Shown here piece after piece: positions 36,104-44,027 of a stretch of DNA of 64,000 bases. The translations under genes were made by a program, and so were the position numbers. The notes beneath the pieces were generated by a model that made no database searches, had not been told where the DNA came from, and saw only the letters and a program-made list of their open reading frames with translations. Numbering within the stretch: position 1 is the stretch's first letter; each line of letters opens with the position of its first letter. The stretch lies in assembly GCF_005116455.1 (NCBI RefSeq), contig NZ_SWBP01000001.1, forward strand, positions 930,001-994,000. Direction: 5' to 3'. The DNA comes from Pedobacter cryophilus. GTDB lineage: Bacteria; Bacteroidota; Bacteroidia; Sphingobacteriales; Sphingobacteriaceae.

Positions 36104-36964
36104 ATGAAGAATGAAATCATTTTGTATCGACCTAACGAACTTGCCGAGCATATTGAAGTAAGGATAGAAGATGAAACCGTATGGCTTTCACAACAACAAA
36201 TGGCTACATTATTCCATCAAACTAAACAAAACATCAGTTTGCATATCAATAATTGTTATCGCGAAAATGAATTAGATAAAGCAGCAACTGTCAAGGAATC
36301 CTTGACAGTTCAAAAAGAAGGAAGCAGAACAGTTAAACGAAAAACAGAATATTATAATTTAGATGTAGTAATATCCGTTGGTTACAGGGTAAAATCAAAA
36401 CAAGGGACTCAATTTAGAATATGGGCTAACAATATTCTTAAAGATTATTTACTAAAAGGCTATGCTTTAAATAATAGAATGAACCGAATTGAGGATAATA
36501 TGGAGGCCTTGCATAAAAAAGTAAACGAAATAGATTTGCAAATAAGCGCTCACTTAATACCTACCCAAGGCGTATTTTTTGATGGACAAGTATTTGATGC
36601 CTACCAATTGGCCTCTAGAATTATCTTAACGGCTAAAAAAAGCATCATACTTATTGACAACTACATAGACGAAAACACCCTACTCCATTTAGCTAAAAAG
36701 CAAAAAGAGGTAAAAGTTTTACTTTTAAGCAAAACAAGTACTAAACAGCTCTTACTAGATATACAAAAAGCAAATGAACAATACGGAGGCTTCACTCATA
36801 CATCTTTTTCCAAAAGCCACGACCGATTTTTAATTATCGATAATCAGGATATTTATCATTTAGGAGCATCACTTAAAGACCTTGGCAAAAAATGGTTTGC
36901 TTTTTCTAAATTAGATAAAAGCTCTTTAGAAAGCATTTTAAACTCAATTTTAGAACAGTATTAA
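36104..36964 (+). CDS. RhuM family protein with PLD-like C-terminal domain
   Basis: 286 aa. Residues about 5-120 match the RhuM/KilA-like family: 'VRIEDETVWLSQQQMATLFHQTKQNIS', 'KTEYYNLDVVISVGYRVKS' and 'GTQFRIWANNILKDYL'. The C-terminal part (about 165-286) resembles a phospholipase-D-type fold, with IILIDNYIDENTLLHL and a terminal SHDRFLIIDNQDIYHLGAS in which the HxK motif reads HDR. RhuM genes often occur on islands and near restriction loci. The gene is bracketed by direct copies of the 120-bp repeat. A 25-bp coding palindrome lies at 36286-36310. Confidence 0.85.
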   Translation: MKNEIILYRPNELAEHIEVRIEDETVWLSQQQMATLFHQTKQNISLHINNCYRENELDKAATVKESLTVQKEGSRTVKRKTEYYNLDVVISVGYRVKSKQGTQFRIWANNILKDYLLKGYALNNRMNRIEDNMEALHKKVNEIDLQISAHLIPTQGVFFDGQVFDAYQLASRIILTAKKSIILIDNYIDENTLLHLAKKQKEVKVLLLSKTSTKQLLLDIQKANEQYGGFTHTSFSKSHDRFLIIDNQDIYHLGASLKDLGKKWFAFSKLDKSSLESILNSILEQY

Positions 36965-36980
36965 AACTCAAAATAATAAA

Positions 36981-37096
36981 GCCGTTCCCCAAGAAGGGTC
37001 GGTGTTTTACGTAACCGCTACGCTTCGGTTTTTTTGCTAAAAAAGCAAAAAGAACAGGTTTTTGCAAAACCTCACTTCAAACACCTAACGCAGGCT
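36981..37096 (+). repeat. Dispersed ~120-bp repeat, copy 2 (downstream of rhuM)
   Basis: Starts GCCGTTCCCC, then GGGTCGGTGTTTTACG, a CGCTACGCTTCGG block, AAAGCAAAAAGAACAGG, TTTTTGCAAAACCT, and ends ACACCTAACGCAGG. It has the same orientation as copy 1, so rhuM lies between direct repeats. A short hairpin GTCCGA/TCGGAC follows at about 37129-37147. Confidence 0.8.
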
Positions 37097-37247
37097 GTGC
37101 AACGTGGTAAAATATATTGGTGAGTATAAAACGTCCGATGTTTTCGGACAGTTGCTAACACCTTTGTGTATATTATAAATAGATGTATTTTCTAAATTTT
37201 ATATTAGCAAAGAAATGAAAAGAGGATTTGTTGAGTAACTTTAGCTA

Positions 37248-37643
37248 ATGAAAAACCAGAACAGAAAAATTTTCTTAATTGCTAGCTTAATCATATTGAT
37301 TGCAATCATGCTTTACAATAGCCTTTCGCAACCGGGCATTAGTGACTTAAAATCAGAATTTAAAGAAATTACCTCCACCCGAAACGAACAAAACGACGGT
37401 CCAATTTTACGGGCTTATATTGTTACTATAGATAGCTTGGATGTAACCGATATGACCGCTTACGGCAATTTTATGCCACATACCAAATACGGAAACACCA
37501 AAGTTTACTTCTTTTACCCCAATAAACCCTTCCCAAAAAAAATAAATTTAATCGAACCTGTTTTCGACCAAACTTTCGAAAAATATTGCTTAGCTATTTA
37601 TGAAAAAAATGGAATGGGCGAAGCAGTGGTAAGGGATTTTTGA
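37248..37643 (+). CDS. Membrane-anchored or secreted hypothetical protein
   Basis: 131 aa. A single hydrophobic helix at residues 8-24 (IFLIASLIILIAIMLYN) works as a signal anchor, followed by a polar domain of about 105 residues rich in Tyr and Phe (YGNTKVYFFYPNKPFP). No family or catalytic motif is recognised. It lies alone between repeat copy 2 and the C-protein operon, on the same strand. The 130-bp gap that follows contains the operator repeats. Confidence 0.55.
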   Translation: MKNQNRKIFLIASLIILIAIMLYNSLSQPGISDLKSEFKEITSTRNEQNDGPILRAYIVTIDSLDVTDMTAYGNFMPHTKYGNTKVYFFYPNKPFPKKINLIEPVFDQTFEKYCLAIYEKNGMGEAVVRDF

Positions 37644-37690
37644 TTAAATGTTTCTAAGCGGGGTCTTTCTTTAAATGATACTGCGTTTTT

Positions 37691-37757
37691 AACGTGACTT
37701 ATAAGCAAATGCTCCTTTAAATAGTGACTTATAAGCAAATGCACTATGAGTCACGTT
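37691..37757 (+). promoter_or_regulatory. C-box-like operator of the controller/methyltransferase operon
   Basis: Two identical 19-bp direct repeats, GTGACTTATAAGCAAATGC, at 37694-37712 and 37724-37742 have a 30-bp period. The outer ends also form an inverted repeat, AACGTGACT (37691) with AGTCACGTT (37749). The GTGACTTATA core closely resembles operators of restriction-modification controller proteins (GACTTATAGTC type, e.g. C.PvuII and C.Esp1396I, from memory). The sites lie 32-80 bp before the GTG start of the HTH gene, so autoregulation is expected. Confidence 0.75.
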
Positions 37758-37773
37758 TTGTTATTTTAGGCTC

Positions 37774-38004
37774 GTGGATATAAAGCTTAAGATTGCACAA
37801 CGCATCAAAGAGTTAAGAGAACAAAGAGGTTTAACCCAAGAAGCCTTAGCCTATAAATCTGATGTTGACCGTACCTACATGAACCATGTAGAAAAAGGCA
37901 AACGCAATATTTCAATAATCAATCTTGAAAAAATAATAGTGAACGGTTTAGAAGTTTCTCTGCTAGAATTTTTTAACGTAAAAGTATTTGAAAATGGTAA
38001 ATAA
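37774..38004 (+). CDS. C-protein-like XRE HTH regulator
   Basis: 76 aa from a GTG start; no nearer ATG precedes the helix-turn-helix. Nearly the whole protein is a Cro/C1-type HTH (IAQRIKELREQRGLTQEALA ... 'YMNHVEKGKRNISIINLEKI'). Size, lack of any extra domain, the C-box-like repeats upstream, and an 11-bp overlap with the methyltransferase gene all fit a restriction-modification controller (C) protein. It would delay or balance expression of the downstream genes on entry into a new host. That role is inferred from the C-protein family. Confidence 0.85.
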   Translation: MDIKLKIAQRIKELREQRGLTQEALAYKSDVDRTYMNHVEKGKRNISIINLEKIIVNGLEVSLLEFFNVKVFENGK

Positions 38005-39214
38005 GTTAACCTATATAGACTTATTTGCAGGTTGTGGCGGTCTTTCTCTAGGATTACACAATGCTGGTTGGAGTGGTTTATTTGCTATTGAAAAAAGTCC
38101 TGATGCTTTCAAAACCCTTGAATACAATCTTATAGATAAAAAGAATCATTTTAATTGGCCAAAATGGTTACCAAAAGAAAACCATGAAATAAACAAAGTG
38201 CTTGATAAATATTCTTCCCAATTACAAAAACTAAAAGGTAAAGTTACAATGATTGCTGGTGGTCCGCCTTGCCAAGGTTTTTCGATGGCTGGAAAACGTA
38301 ATGAATTTGATTTAAGAAATGATTTAATTAATTCTTACATAGAATTTGTTCGAATTGTTGAGCCTAAAATAATTTTCTTTGAAAATGTAAAAGGGTTTAC
38401 AATGGAGTTCAAAAAGAATAAAGAGAAAGGACTTGCCTACTCTTATCAAGTAACTAAAAAATTAGAAGATGCAGGATATTTTGTAAAGGGGCAGTTAGTG
38501 AATTTTGGAGATTATGGTGTTCCTCAAAAAAGAACTCGTTTCATCTTAGTTGGCATAAAAAAGGGTTTAAAAAGTGCTTCGCAAGAAAAAGTAGAATCCT
38601 TTTTTAACAGTTTAGAAGAAAATAAATTTGAATTTCTAGAGGCAAAAGGGCTTACTGAAAAAACCAATCTCCAAGATGCTATCTCGGACTTATTCAAACA
38701 AAATGGATTAAAGGAAACGCCAGATTCTCCGAGTTTTCAATCAGGTATTTATACAGAAGAGAAAAGTAATTATCAAAAATTAATGCGCAAGGGAATTGAA
38801 AATAAAATTGCGGATAGCCACCGTTTCCCGAAACATTCACAAACTATAATTGATAGATTTCAAGTTATTCTTAAAGAGACTACTAATAGAAGAAATTTTA
38901 ATATTAGTAAAGAAATTCAGCAAAAGTACGGGATTAAAAAACGCACTGTGATTCCATTAAATGAATTTGATAAAACACCAACTATAACAACTTTACCAGA
39001 CGATTACATTCATTACAAAGAAGCCAGAATACTTACTGTACGTGAGTATGCCAGAATTCAATCTTTTCCAGATTGGTATAAGTTTAAAGGAAAATATACA
39101 ACAGGCGGAAAATTAAGAATTCACGAAGTGCCTAGATATACACAAATTGGAAATGCAATTCCACCTCTTTTTAGTGAGCAAAGCGGATTAATTTTGAAAA
39201 ATTTGTTATGTTAA
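37994..39214 (+). CDS. DNA (cytosine-5-)-methyltransferase
   Basis: 406 aa from the ATG at 37994, chosen over a TTG two codons earlier because the family starts just before motif I. All main motifs are intact: I DLFAGCGGLSLGL (9-21), IV GGPPCQGFS with catalytic Cys93, VI ENVKGF, VIII PQKRTRF, IX REYARIQSFPDWYKF and X QIGNAIPPLFS. The variable target-recognition region lies at roughly 190-320, so the recognised sequence cannot be read. It overlaps the HTH gene by 11 bp and the ATPase gene by 7 bp. No nuclease gene is next to it. Confidence 0.95.
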   Translation: MVNKLTYIDLFAGCGGLSLGLHNAGWSGLFAIEKSPDAFKTLEYNLIDKKNHFNWPKWLPKENHEINKVLDKYSSQLQKLKGKVTMIAGGPPCQGFSMAGKRNEFDLRNDLINSYIEFVRIVEPKIIFFENVKGFTMEFKKNKEKGLAYSYQVTKKLEDAGYFVKGQLVNFGDYGVPQKRTRFILVGIKKGLKSASQEKVESFFNSLEENKFEFLEAKGLTEKTNLQDAISDLFKQNGLKETPDSPSFQSGIYTEEKSNYQKLMRKGIENKIADSHRFPKHSQTIIDRFQVILKETTNRRNFNISKEIQQKYGIKKRTVIPLNEFDKTPTITTLPDDYIHYKEARILTVREYARIQSFPDWYKFKGKYTTGGKLRIHEVPRYTQIGNAIPPLFSEQSGLILKNLLC

Positions 39215-41478
39215 AAGAGGATAATAAACTGTTTTTTAGGATCAGTTCTGCTCTAAAAGATATCATAGGTAAAGATTTGATAACAGATGACTATATAGCT
39301 GTTTTTGAATTAGTTAAAAATAGTTATGATGCTCATGCAACTAATGTAGATATATATTTTAAAAACATTTACTCAGAAAATCCAACACTTACAATTATAG
39401 ATAATGGTAAAGGTATGGATATCGAGGATATTAAGAGCAGATGGTTATTTGTCGCATACTCTGCTAAAAAAGATGGAACTGAAGATGAGTCTTATGATTA
39501 TAGAGATAGGATTTACACGAAAAGGGTATTTGCAGGAGCTAAAGGTATTGGTCGATTTTCTTGTGATAGACTAGGCGAAATATTATATGTAGAAACAAAA
39601 AAAAACAAACCAAACTCATATACAGAGACACTACTTACAGATTGGGGTAAATTTGAAACAGACACAAAAAATGAGTTTGTTGATATTTCCATAATTTATG
39701 AAAGAAAAAATTCAACATCCTTTAATATCTCCCATGGAACTTGTTTGGAAATATCAAGCTTAAGGAGTGAATGGAATAGAGAAAAATTACTTAAACTAAA
39801 AGATTCGCTTGCGAAATTAATTAACCCTAATCAAGATTTAAATAGACGAAATTTTGTAATAAATCTTCATGTTCCAGAAGAATTAGAGGACGATGGGAAA
39901 AATGAAGACAAATTTGATAAAGTAAATGGAGAAGTAAACAACTTTATTTTTGAAACGCTTGGTTTAAAAACCACTAAAATTAAATGTTCAATTTCTTCTA
40001 ATGGTGAATATGTAAATACAGAATTAATTGATGGTGGAACTTCAATTTATAAGATTACTGAAAAGAATGAATTCCCTCTACTTAACAATATTGAATTTAC
40101 CTTTTACTACTTAAACCAATCTGCTAAATTAACTTTTGCCAAAAAAATGGGTGTAAATTCCGTTAGTTATGGCCATGTTTTTATATATAAAAATGGATTT
40201 AGGATTTATCCTTATGGAGAACCAGGCGAAGACTCTTTTGGCGTTGATGTAAGAAAAGCTCAAGGATACAGTAGGTATATTGGAACTAGAGAGCTTTTAG
40301 GTCAAATTGAAATCAACTCATCGGACATTAATTTAAAAGAGACAACCAGCAGAGGAGATGGATTTATCAAGAGTTCAACTTATGAATCCTTAGCAGAATG
40401 TTTTTGGGAAGTTATAAAAAAACTTGAAAAATATGTTGTTGAAGTACAACAGTGGGGTTTAAGTATAGAGATTAACGAAGATTCTTTTGGGGTTAGAGAA
40501 AGAATATCTGAATTATTAGCAAAATTATCAGGTAGTGACTCTATAATTAATTTTGAAGTTCCAGATAATATTATAGAGATTTTAGAAGCAAGCCAAGTAA
40601 ATAGTGCAATTACTTTATCAAAAAATTTAAACAAAATAGCTTTTGAAAGAAAGGATGACAAGTTAATTGAAGAAGCAAAAAAAATAACTGATAAAATTGA
40701 AATAATTCAAAAGGCTAGAGAAGAGGCAGAGTTTCAAGCAAAAATTCAATACAAAAAAGCTATAGAAGCTACAAAGCAACTTACAGATCAAATAAGTGAA
40801 AACCTATTTCTTAAATCAATAAATACAACTGAGTATCAAGAAGTAATTAGTTTAATCCATCATATTGGCATTTATGCTGGCACTATTGATAATAAGTTGA
40901 AAGGAATTTCTTTGAGGGTACAAAATAACATCCAGCTTTCGAACGCCGAACTTTATAATATTATTAGAGATATTAGTTTTGAAACAAAGAAAATAATAAA
41001 TATATCGTCATTCGCAACTAAAGCCAATTTCAAACTTTCTGCTGAAGAAATAGATACAAATCTAAATGAATATGTAAGAGAATATATTCAAAATATTATC
41101 CCGACAACAACAGATAAAAATTTAAATATAAAAATCAATAACTACACAAGAAATCCCTTTCAAAAGAAGATCAAACCAATTGAAATTAATATAGTAATTG
41201 ATAATTTAATAGTTAATGCTAAAAAAGCAAAAGCTAAAAATTTAATAATTTCTATTAGTGAGGTTGAGAATGAACTAATATTGTCTTTTAAAGATGATGG
41301 TATTGGTATCCCTAGTGAGAATTTAAAAAGAATTTATGACTTTGGTTTTACTACAACAGATGGTTCGGGTTTGGGATTGTACCATTTAAAAAAAATTATA
41401 GAATCATTAAGTGGTAGTATTGATGTATTTAACAATGATGATAAAGGAGTAACATTTACAATTAAAATAAAAAAATGA
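39208..41478 (+). CDS. Dual GHKL ATPase: Hsp90/MORC-like N-terminus fused to a histidine-kinase-like C-terminus
   Basis: 756 aa, no membrane segment. The N-terminal Bergerat ATPase has FELVKNSYDAHA (Glu34, Asn38, Asp41), DNGKGM (65-70) and GAKGIGR (110-116), the pattern of Hsp90/MutL/MORC-like ATPases. A middle domain (~200-400) includes 'GFRIYPYGEPGEDSFGVDVRKAQG'. A charged coiled coil (~480-530) leads to a DHp-like segment, ISLIHHIGIYAG, with His551-His552. The C-terminal HATPase has N-box NLIVNAKKAKA (~666), DDGIGI (~696) and GSGLGL (~719). It overlaps the methyltransferase and receiver genes. A soluble kinase coupled to a DNA- or protein-clamping ATPase is inferred. Confidence 0.88.
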   Translation: MLKEDNKLFFRISSALKDIIGKDLITDDYIAVFELVKNSYDAHATNVDIYFKNIYSENPTLTIIDNGKGMDIEDIKSRWLFVAYSAKKDGTEDESYDYRDRIYTKRVFAGAKGIGRFSCDRLGEILYVETKKNKPNSYTETLLTDWGKFETDTKNEFVDISIIYERKNSTSFNISHGTCLEISSLRSEWNREKLLKLKDSLAKLINPNQDLNRRNFVINLHVPEELEDDGKNEDKFDKVNGEVNNFIFETLGLKTTKIKCSISSNGEYVNTELIDGGTSIYKITEKNEFPLLNNIEFTFYYLNQSAKLTFAKKMGVNSVSYGHVFIYKNGFRIYPYGEPGEDSFGVDVRKAQGYSRYIGTRELLGQIEINSSDINLKETTSRGDGFIKSSTYESLAECFWEVIKKLEKYVVEVQQWGLSIEINEDSFGVRERISELLAKLSGSDSIINFEVPDNIIEILEASQVNSAITLSKNLNKIAFERKDDKLIEEAKKITDKIEIIQKAREEAEFQAKIQYKKAIEATKQLTDQISENLFLKSINTTEYQEVISLIHHIGIYAGTIDNKLKGISLRVQNNIQLSNAELYNIIRDISFETKKIINISSFATKANFKLSAEEIDTNLNEYVREYIQNIIPTTTDKNLNIKINNYTRNPFQKKIKPIEINIVIDNLIVNAKKAKAKNLIISISEVENELILSFKDDGIGIPSENLKRIYDFGFTTTDGSGLGLYHLKKIIESLSGSIDVFNNDDKGVTFTIKIKK

Positions 41479-41855
41479 GGCAAGTTAAAATTTTATGGAT
41501 TGATGATTCTGAACAATGGGTTAGCTCATTACAAGAAAATTTGAATTTAATTAGCGAAAAAAACGATATTCGTTTCAGCTTTATAAATGCAATAAATGGC
41601 GATGATATTATACAGCAATGTAGAAGTTTTGATTTTGATTTAATTGTGATGGATTATGATATGGAACCTTTTACAGGGGAAAAATATATTGGTGATGTAA
41701 GAGATGAAGAACATCTTGAGCATATAGACATCATCTTCTATTCCCAAAATAATTCAATCAAATTAGAAGACTTGGTAAGTGAATATAAAAAAGTAAAAAC
41801 TGCATTCAGGCCTAATCTGGAAGATTTAATAAAAGAAAGATTTTTTAAGATGTAA
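41475..41855 (+). CDS. Stand-alone receiver domain protein
   Basis: 126 aa, a single CheY-like receiver with no output domain. Acidic pair WIDDSE (Asp10, Asp11), phosphoacceptor Asp60 in LIVMDYDMEPFTG, and the Ser/Thr position (FYSQ, Ser90) are present. The conserved Lys before the final helix is replaced by Arg (AFRPN) or displaced. An ATGA overlap couples it to the kinase-like gene, its obvious partner. It could relay phosphate to another protein or act as an allosteric switch on the ATPase. Confidence 0.85.
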   Translation: MRQVKILWIDDSEQWVSSLQENLNLISEKNDIRFSFINAINGDDIIQQCRSFDFDLIVMDYDMEPFTGEKYIGDVRDEEHLEHIDIIFYSQNNSIKLEDLVSEYKKVKTAFRPNLEDLIKERFFKM

Positions 41856-42022
41856 AAATAAATATTTAAAATTAGTAGTTATTTATACTGCCTAAAGTTA
41901 AACATCAGACTCTATTCAATTTATAAATTAAAAGCAATCATTGTTAATATAAGCAGAATTCTGCCAATTATATCTTATGATTAAGATTGCTTTCTCAATT
42001 TAACAAGACAAATTGTTATTTG

Positions 42023-42181
42023 ATGACTTCTAAATTTGAGAAACCCCTTTTCGTTTTTTACACCAAACCCAAGTTAAATAAACCAGATTGGCAGCGGTAT
42101 GCCGCTTTTTCTGCGGCATTTAGCAGAAAGCTGGACTGGCGGAAGCTATGGAAACAGGAAATTGCTTTTCTAAAAAAATGA
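42023..42181 (+). CDS. Small basic ORF, doubtful
   Basis: 52 codons from an ATG (MTSKFEKPLFVFYTKPKLNK), ending rich in Arg, Lys and Trp (DWRKLWKQEIAFLKK). It may be a small real protein or a decayed gene end. The following 500 bp have no reading frame of note. It is on the same strand as the preceding operon, 168 bp after it. No family is recognised. Confidence 0.3.
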   Translation: MTSKFEKPLFVFYTKPKLNKPDWQRYAAFSAAFSRKLDWRKLWKQEIAFLKK

Positions 42182-42686
42182 AGCTTTCTATCCTAAATTC
42201 CTTGTGCATCCTTTATTTCGAATGCTTGTTAGGCTGAGGGGAGTCGAAGCCTTTAAAAATTAAATTTACCGTGATGCCCAAAAATACCAAAGCTCAATTC
42301 TACCACAACTATAGGATAAACGTAGGATGAAGCAGAGAACACTAAGGAAGCACTAAGGGAAAAGACCAATATTAGGCTTAATCATAGGTTTTCCTTCCAA
42401 ATCAATTCTCACGACAAGCAAAAATCTTCCTTGCAATAGCTCATCAATAAGAAAAAAGCCTCTTCGTTTTCACCAACTCAAAAAAACCATTAAACACCTC
42501 CTTCCAAAATTTATTCATTTGAACCATTAAACACCTCAGATTGAACCAAGGCAACCTCGCCACCAATAATTTAAAACATTAACATTACCTTATCAATATT
42601 AAACCGTAACCAATTGGTGTATTTGTTAAAAGCAGCTAAGAGAACCATCGGCTTTAGCAACAAAAAACCATCAAAAAATCTGTTTT
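42182..42686. other. Intergenic region without recognised genes
   Basis: About 500 bp. It holds one copy of the dispersed GGCTGAGGGGAGTCGAAGCC motif (about 42231-42250) and a direct repeat CCATTAAACACCTC (about 42487 and 42524). I see no ORF of substance, promoter or terminator. Part of it may be the upstream region of the GH43 gene. Confidence 0.5.
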
Positions 42687-43829
42687 ATGCAATACAAAAA
42701 CATCTTTAAAACTTGGCTAATTCTATTTTTTATCAGCTTTATCACACCTCTTTTGGCTCAAAATATTACACCCGGAACCGTTTGGTTAGATACTGATGGT
42801 AAGCCTATAAATGCACATGGAGGGGGTATTTTATACCAAAAAGGGAAGTATTATTGGTATGGCGAATTTAAAGGACAAGGGCCAAATGGCGCTAAGGCAA
42901 TGGATGGCGTAAGTTGCTATTCTTCTAAAGATTTAGTCCGCTGGAAAAACGAAGGAATTGTGTTAAAAATGGTTCCAGATACCAATATTATGTTACAGCC
43001 GGGCTGTATTGTGGAGCGTCCTAAAGTGATTTACAGTGCAAAAACTGACAAATATATCATGTGGTTTCACCACGAATTAAAAGACCAAGGCTACAAAGCC
43101 GCCATGACAGGTTTAGCCATTGCAGATAAAGCCACGGGGCCTTTTCAGTACATCAAAAGTATAAGACCGCATCAAAATATTTGGCCCATAAATTTGCCTC
43201 AGCAAAGTAGAGTTGTTCCCAGCTCTTTTCCAGCAAACTTTCGCCAACTCCCTAATTGGAAAGAGCGAGTAGAGGAAGGCGTTTTGGTTGGTCGTGATTT
43301 TAATACGGGGCAAATGTCTAGAGATATGACTTTGTTTGTTGATGATGATGGAACAGGCTATCATATTGCTTCTTCGGAGGATAATCAAACGCTACATGTT
43401 TCCAAACTGAGTGATGATTACCAAAGTTTTACCAACGAATATTATAGAATTTTAAACGGACAAAGTAACGAGGCTCCAGCTGTCATCAAGCATGAGGGCA
43501 AATATTATATGATTGCATCGGGCACCACCGGCTGGAAACCAAATCCCGGTCGTTCTTTTGTTGCCGATAAAATTACTGGTCCTTGGCAAATTTTGGGCGA
43601 CCCTGTGATAGGCACCGAAGCTGATAAAGCCACCACATTTCAATCACAAAGCACATTTATTATCCCCGTTCAGGGTAAAAAGAACAGCTATGTTTACATG
43701 GGTGATAGGTGGAATGCCGATAACCTTGGCGACAGTCGATACATTTGGTTGCCCCTAACGTTTGAAAATAATAAGCCTCAATTAAAGTGGCTCAACAGCT
43801 GGAATCCAAAAAAAATGCCGAGTAATTAA
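42687..43829 (+). CDS. Glycoside hydrolase family 43-like enzyme, secreted
   Basis: 380 aa. Signal peptide ends LLAQ (about residue 25). The five-bladed propeller typical of GH43 is suggested by repeated 'GKYYWYGEFKG', 'VSCYSSKDLVRWKNEGIV', 'ERPKVIYSAKTDKYIMWFHH', 'DMTLFVDDDGTGYHIASSED' and 'SNEAPAVIKHEGKYYMIASG' blocks. Acidic residues expected in catalysis are found in VWLDTDG, VERPKV and NEAPAV. It resembles the galactan-directed subfamilies of GH43 (exo-beta-1,3-galactosidase type). No SusC/D genes are adjacent, so it is an isolated polysaccharide-degrading gene. Confidence 0.85.
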   Translation: MQYKNIFKTWLILFFISFITPLLAQNITPGTVWLDTDGKPINAHGGGILYQKGKYYWYGEFKGQGPNGAKAMDGVSCYSSKDLVRWKNEGIVLKMVPDTNIMLQPGCIVERPKVIYSAKTDKYIMWFHHELKDQGYKAAMTGLAIADKATGPFQYIKSIRPHQNIWPINLPQQSRVVPSSFPANFRQLPNWKERVEEGVLVGRDFNTGQMSRDMTLFVDDDGTGYHIASSEDNQTLHVSKLSDDYQSFTNEYYRILNGQSNEAPAVIKHEGKYYMIASGTTGWKPNPGRSFVADKITGPWQILGDPVIGTEADKATTFQSQSTFIIPVQGKKNSYVYMGDRWNADNLGDSRYIWLPLTFENNKPQLKWLNSWNPKKMPSN

Positions 43830-43930
43830 GGTAAGTATTTGGGATGAAAAATGATGTAGTACGTAGATATAAATCCAAAAACAACACATTGAAGCCTGAG
43901 AAATGGTTAAAACCATTTTTTTAAATAAAC

Positions 43931-43999
43931 TTCCCATAGCCCACGGTTTAAACCGTGGGCTATGGGAATGTAGCACATAACAAACCGTTTTAACGGTTT
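43931..43999. repeat. REP palindromes beside a transposase remnant
   Basis: 43931-43968 is a perfect 38-bp palindrome, TTCCCATAGCCCACGGTTT followed by its reverse complement. A second, AAACCGTT-TT-AACGGTTT, lies at 43982-43999 and shares the AAACCG core. GC-rich palindromes of this type are mobilised by REP-associated tyrosine transposases. The C-terminus of one is readable 29 bp further on. Confidence 0.85.
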
Positions 44000-44027
44000 A
44001 TAAAATAATCTCATGCCGCATTCTTAA

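Noticed and set aside
37988-41855. Restriction endonuclease within the methyltransferase operon
   Set aside because: No PD-(D/E)XK, HNH or GIY-YIG motif could be read in any of the four proteins or in the next ~800 bp; a hidden fold in the middle of the ATPase protein cannot be excluded by eye.
41987-42181. TTG-started version of the small ORF
   Set aside because: Adds 12 residues without any start signal; the ATG at 42023 is at least as likely, and the whole ORF is doubtful.
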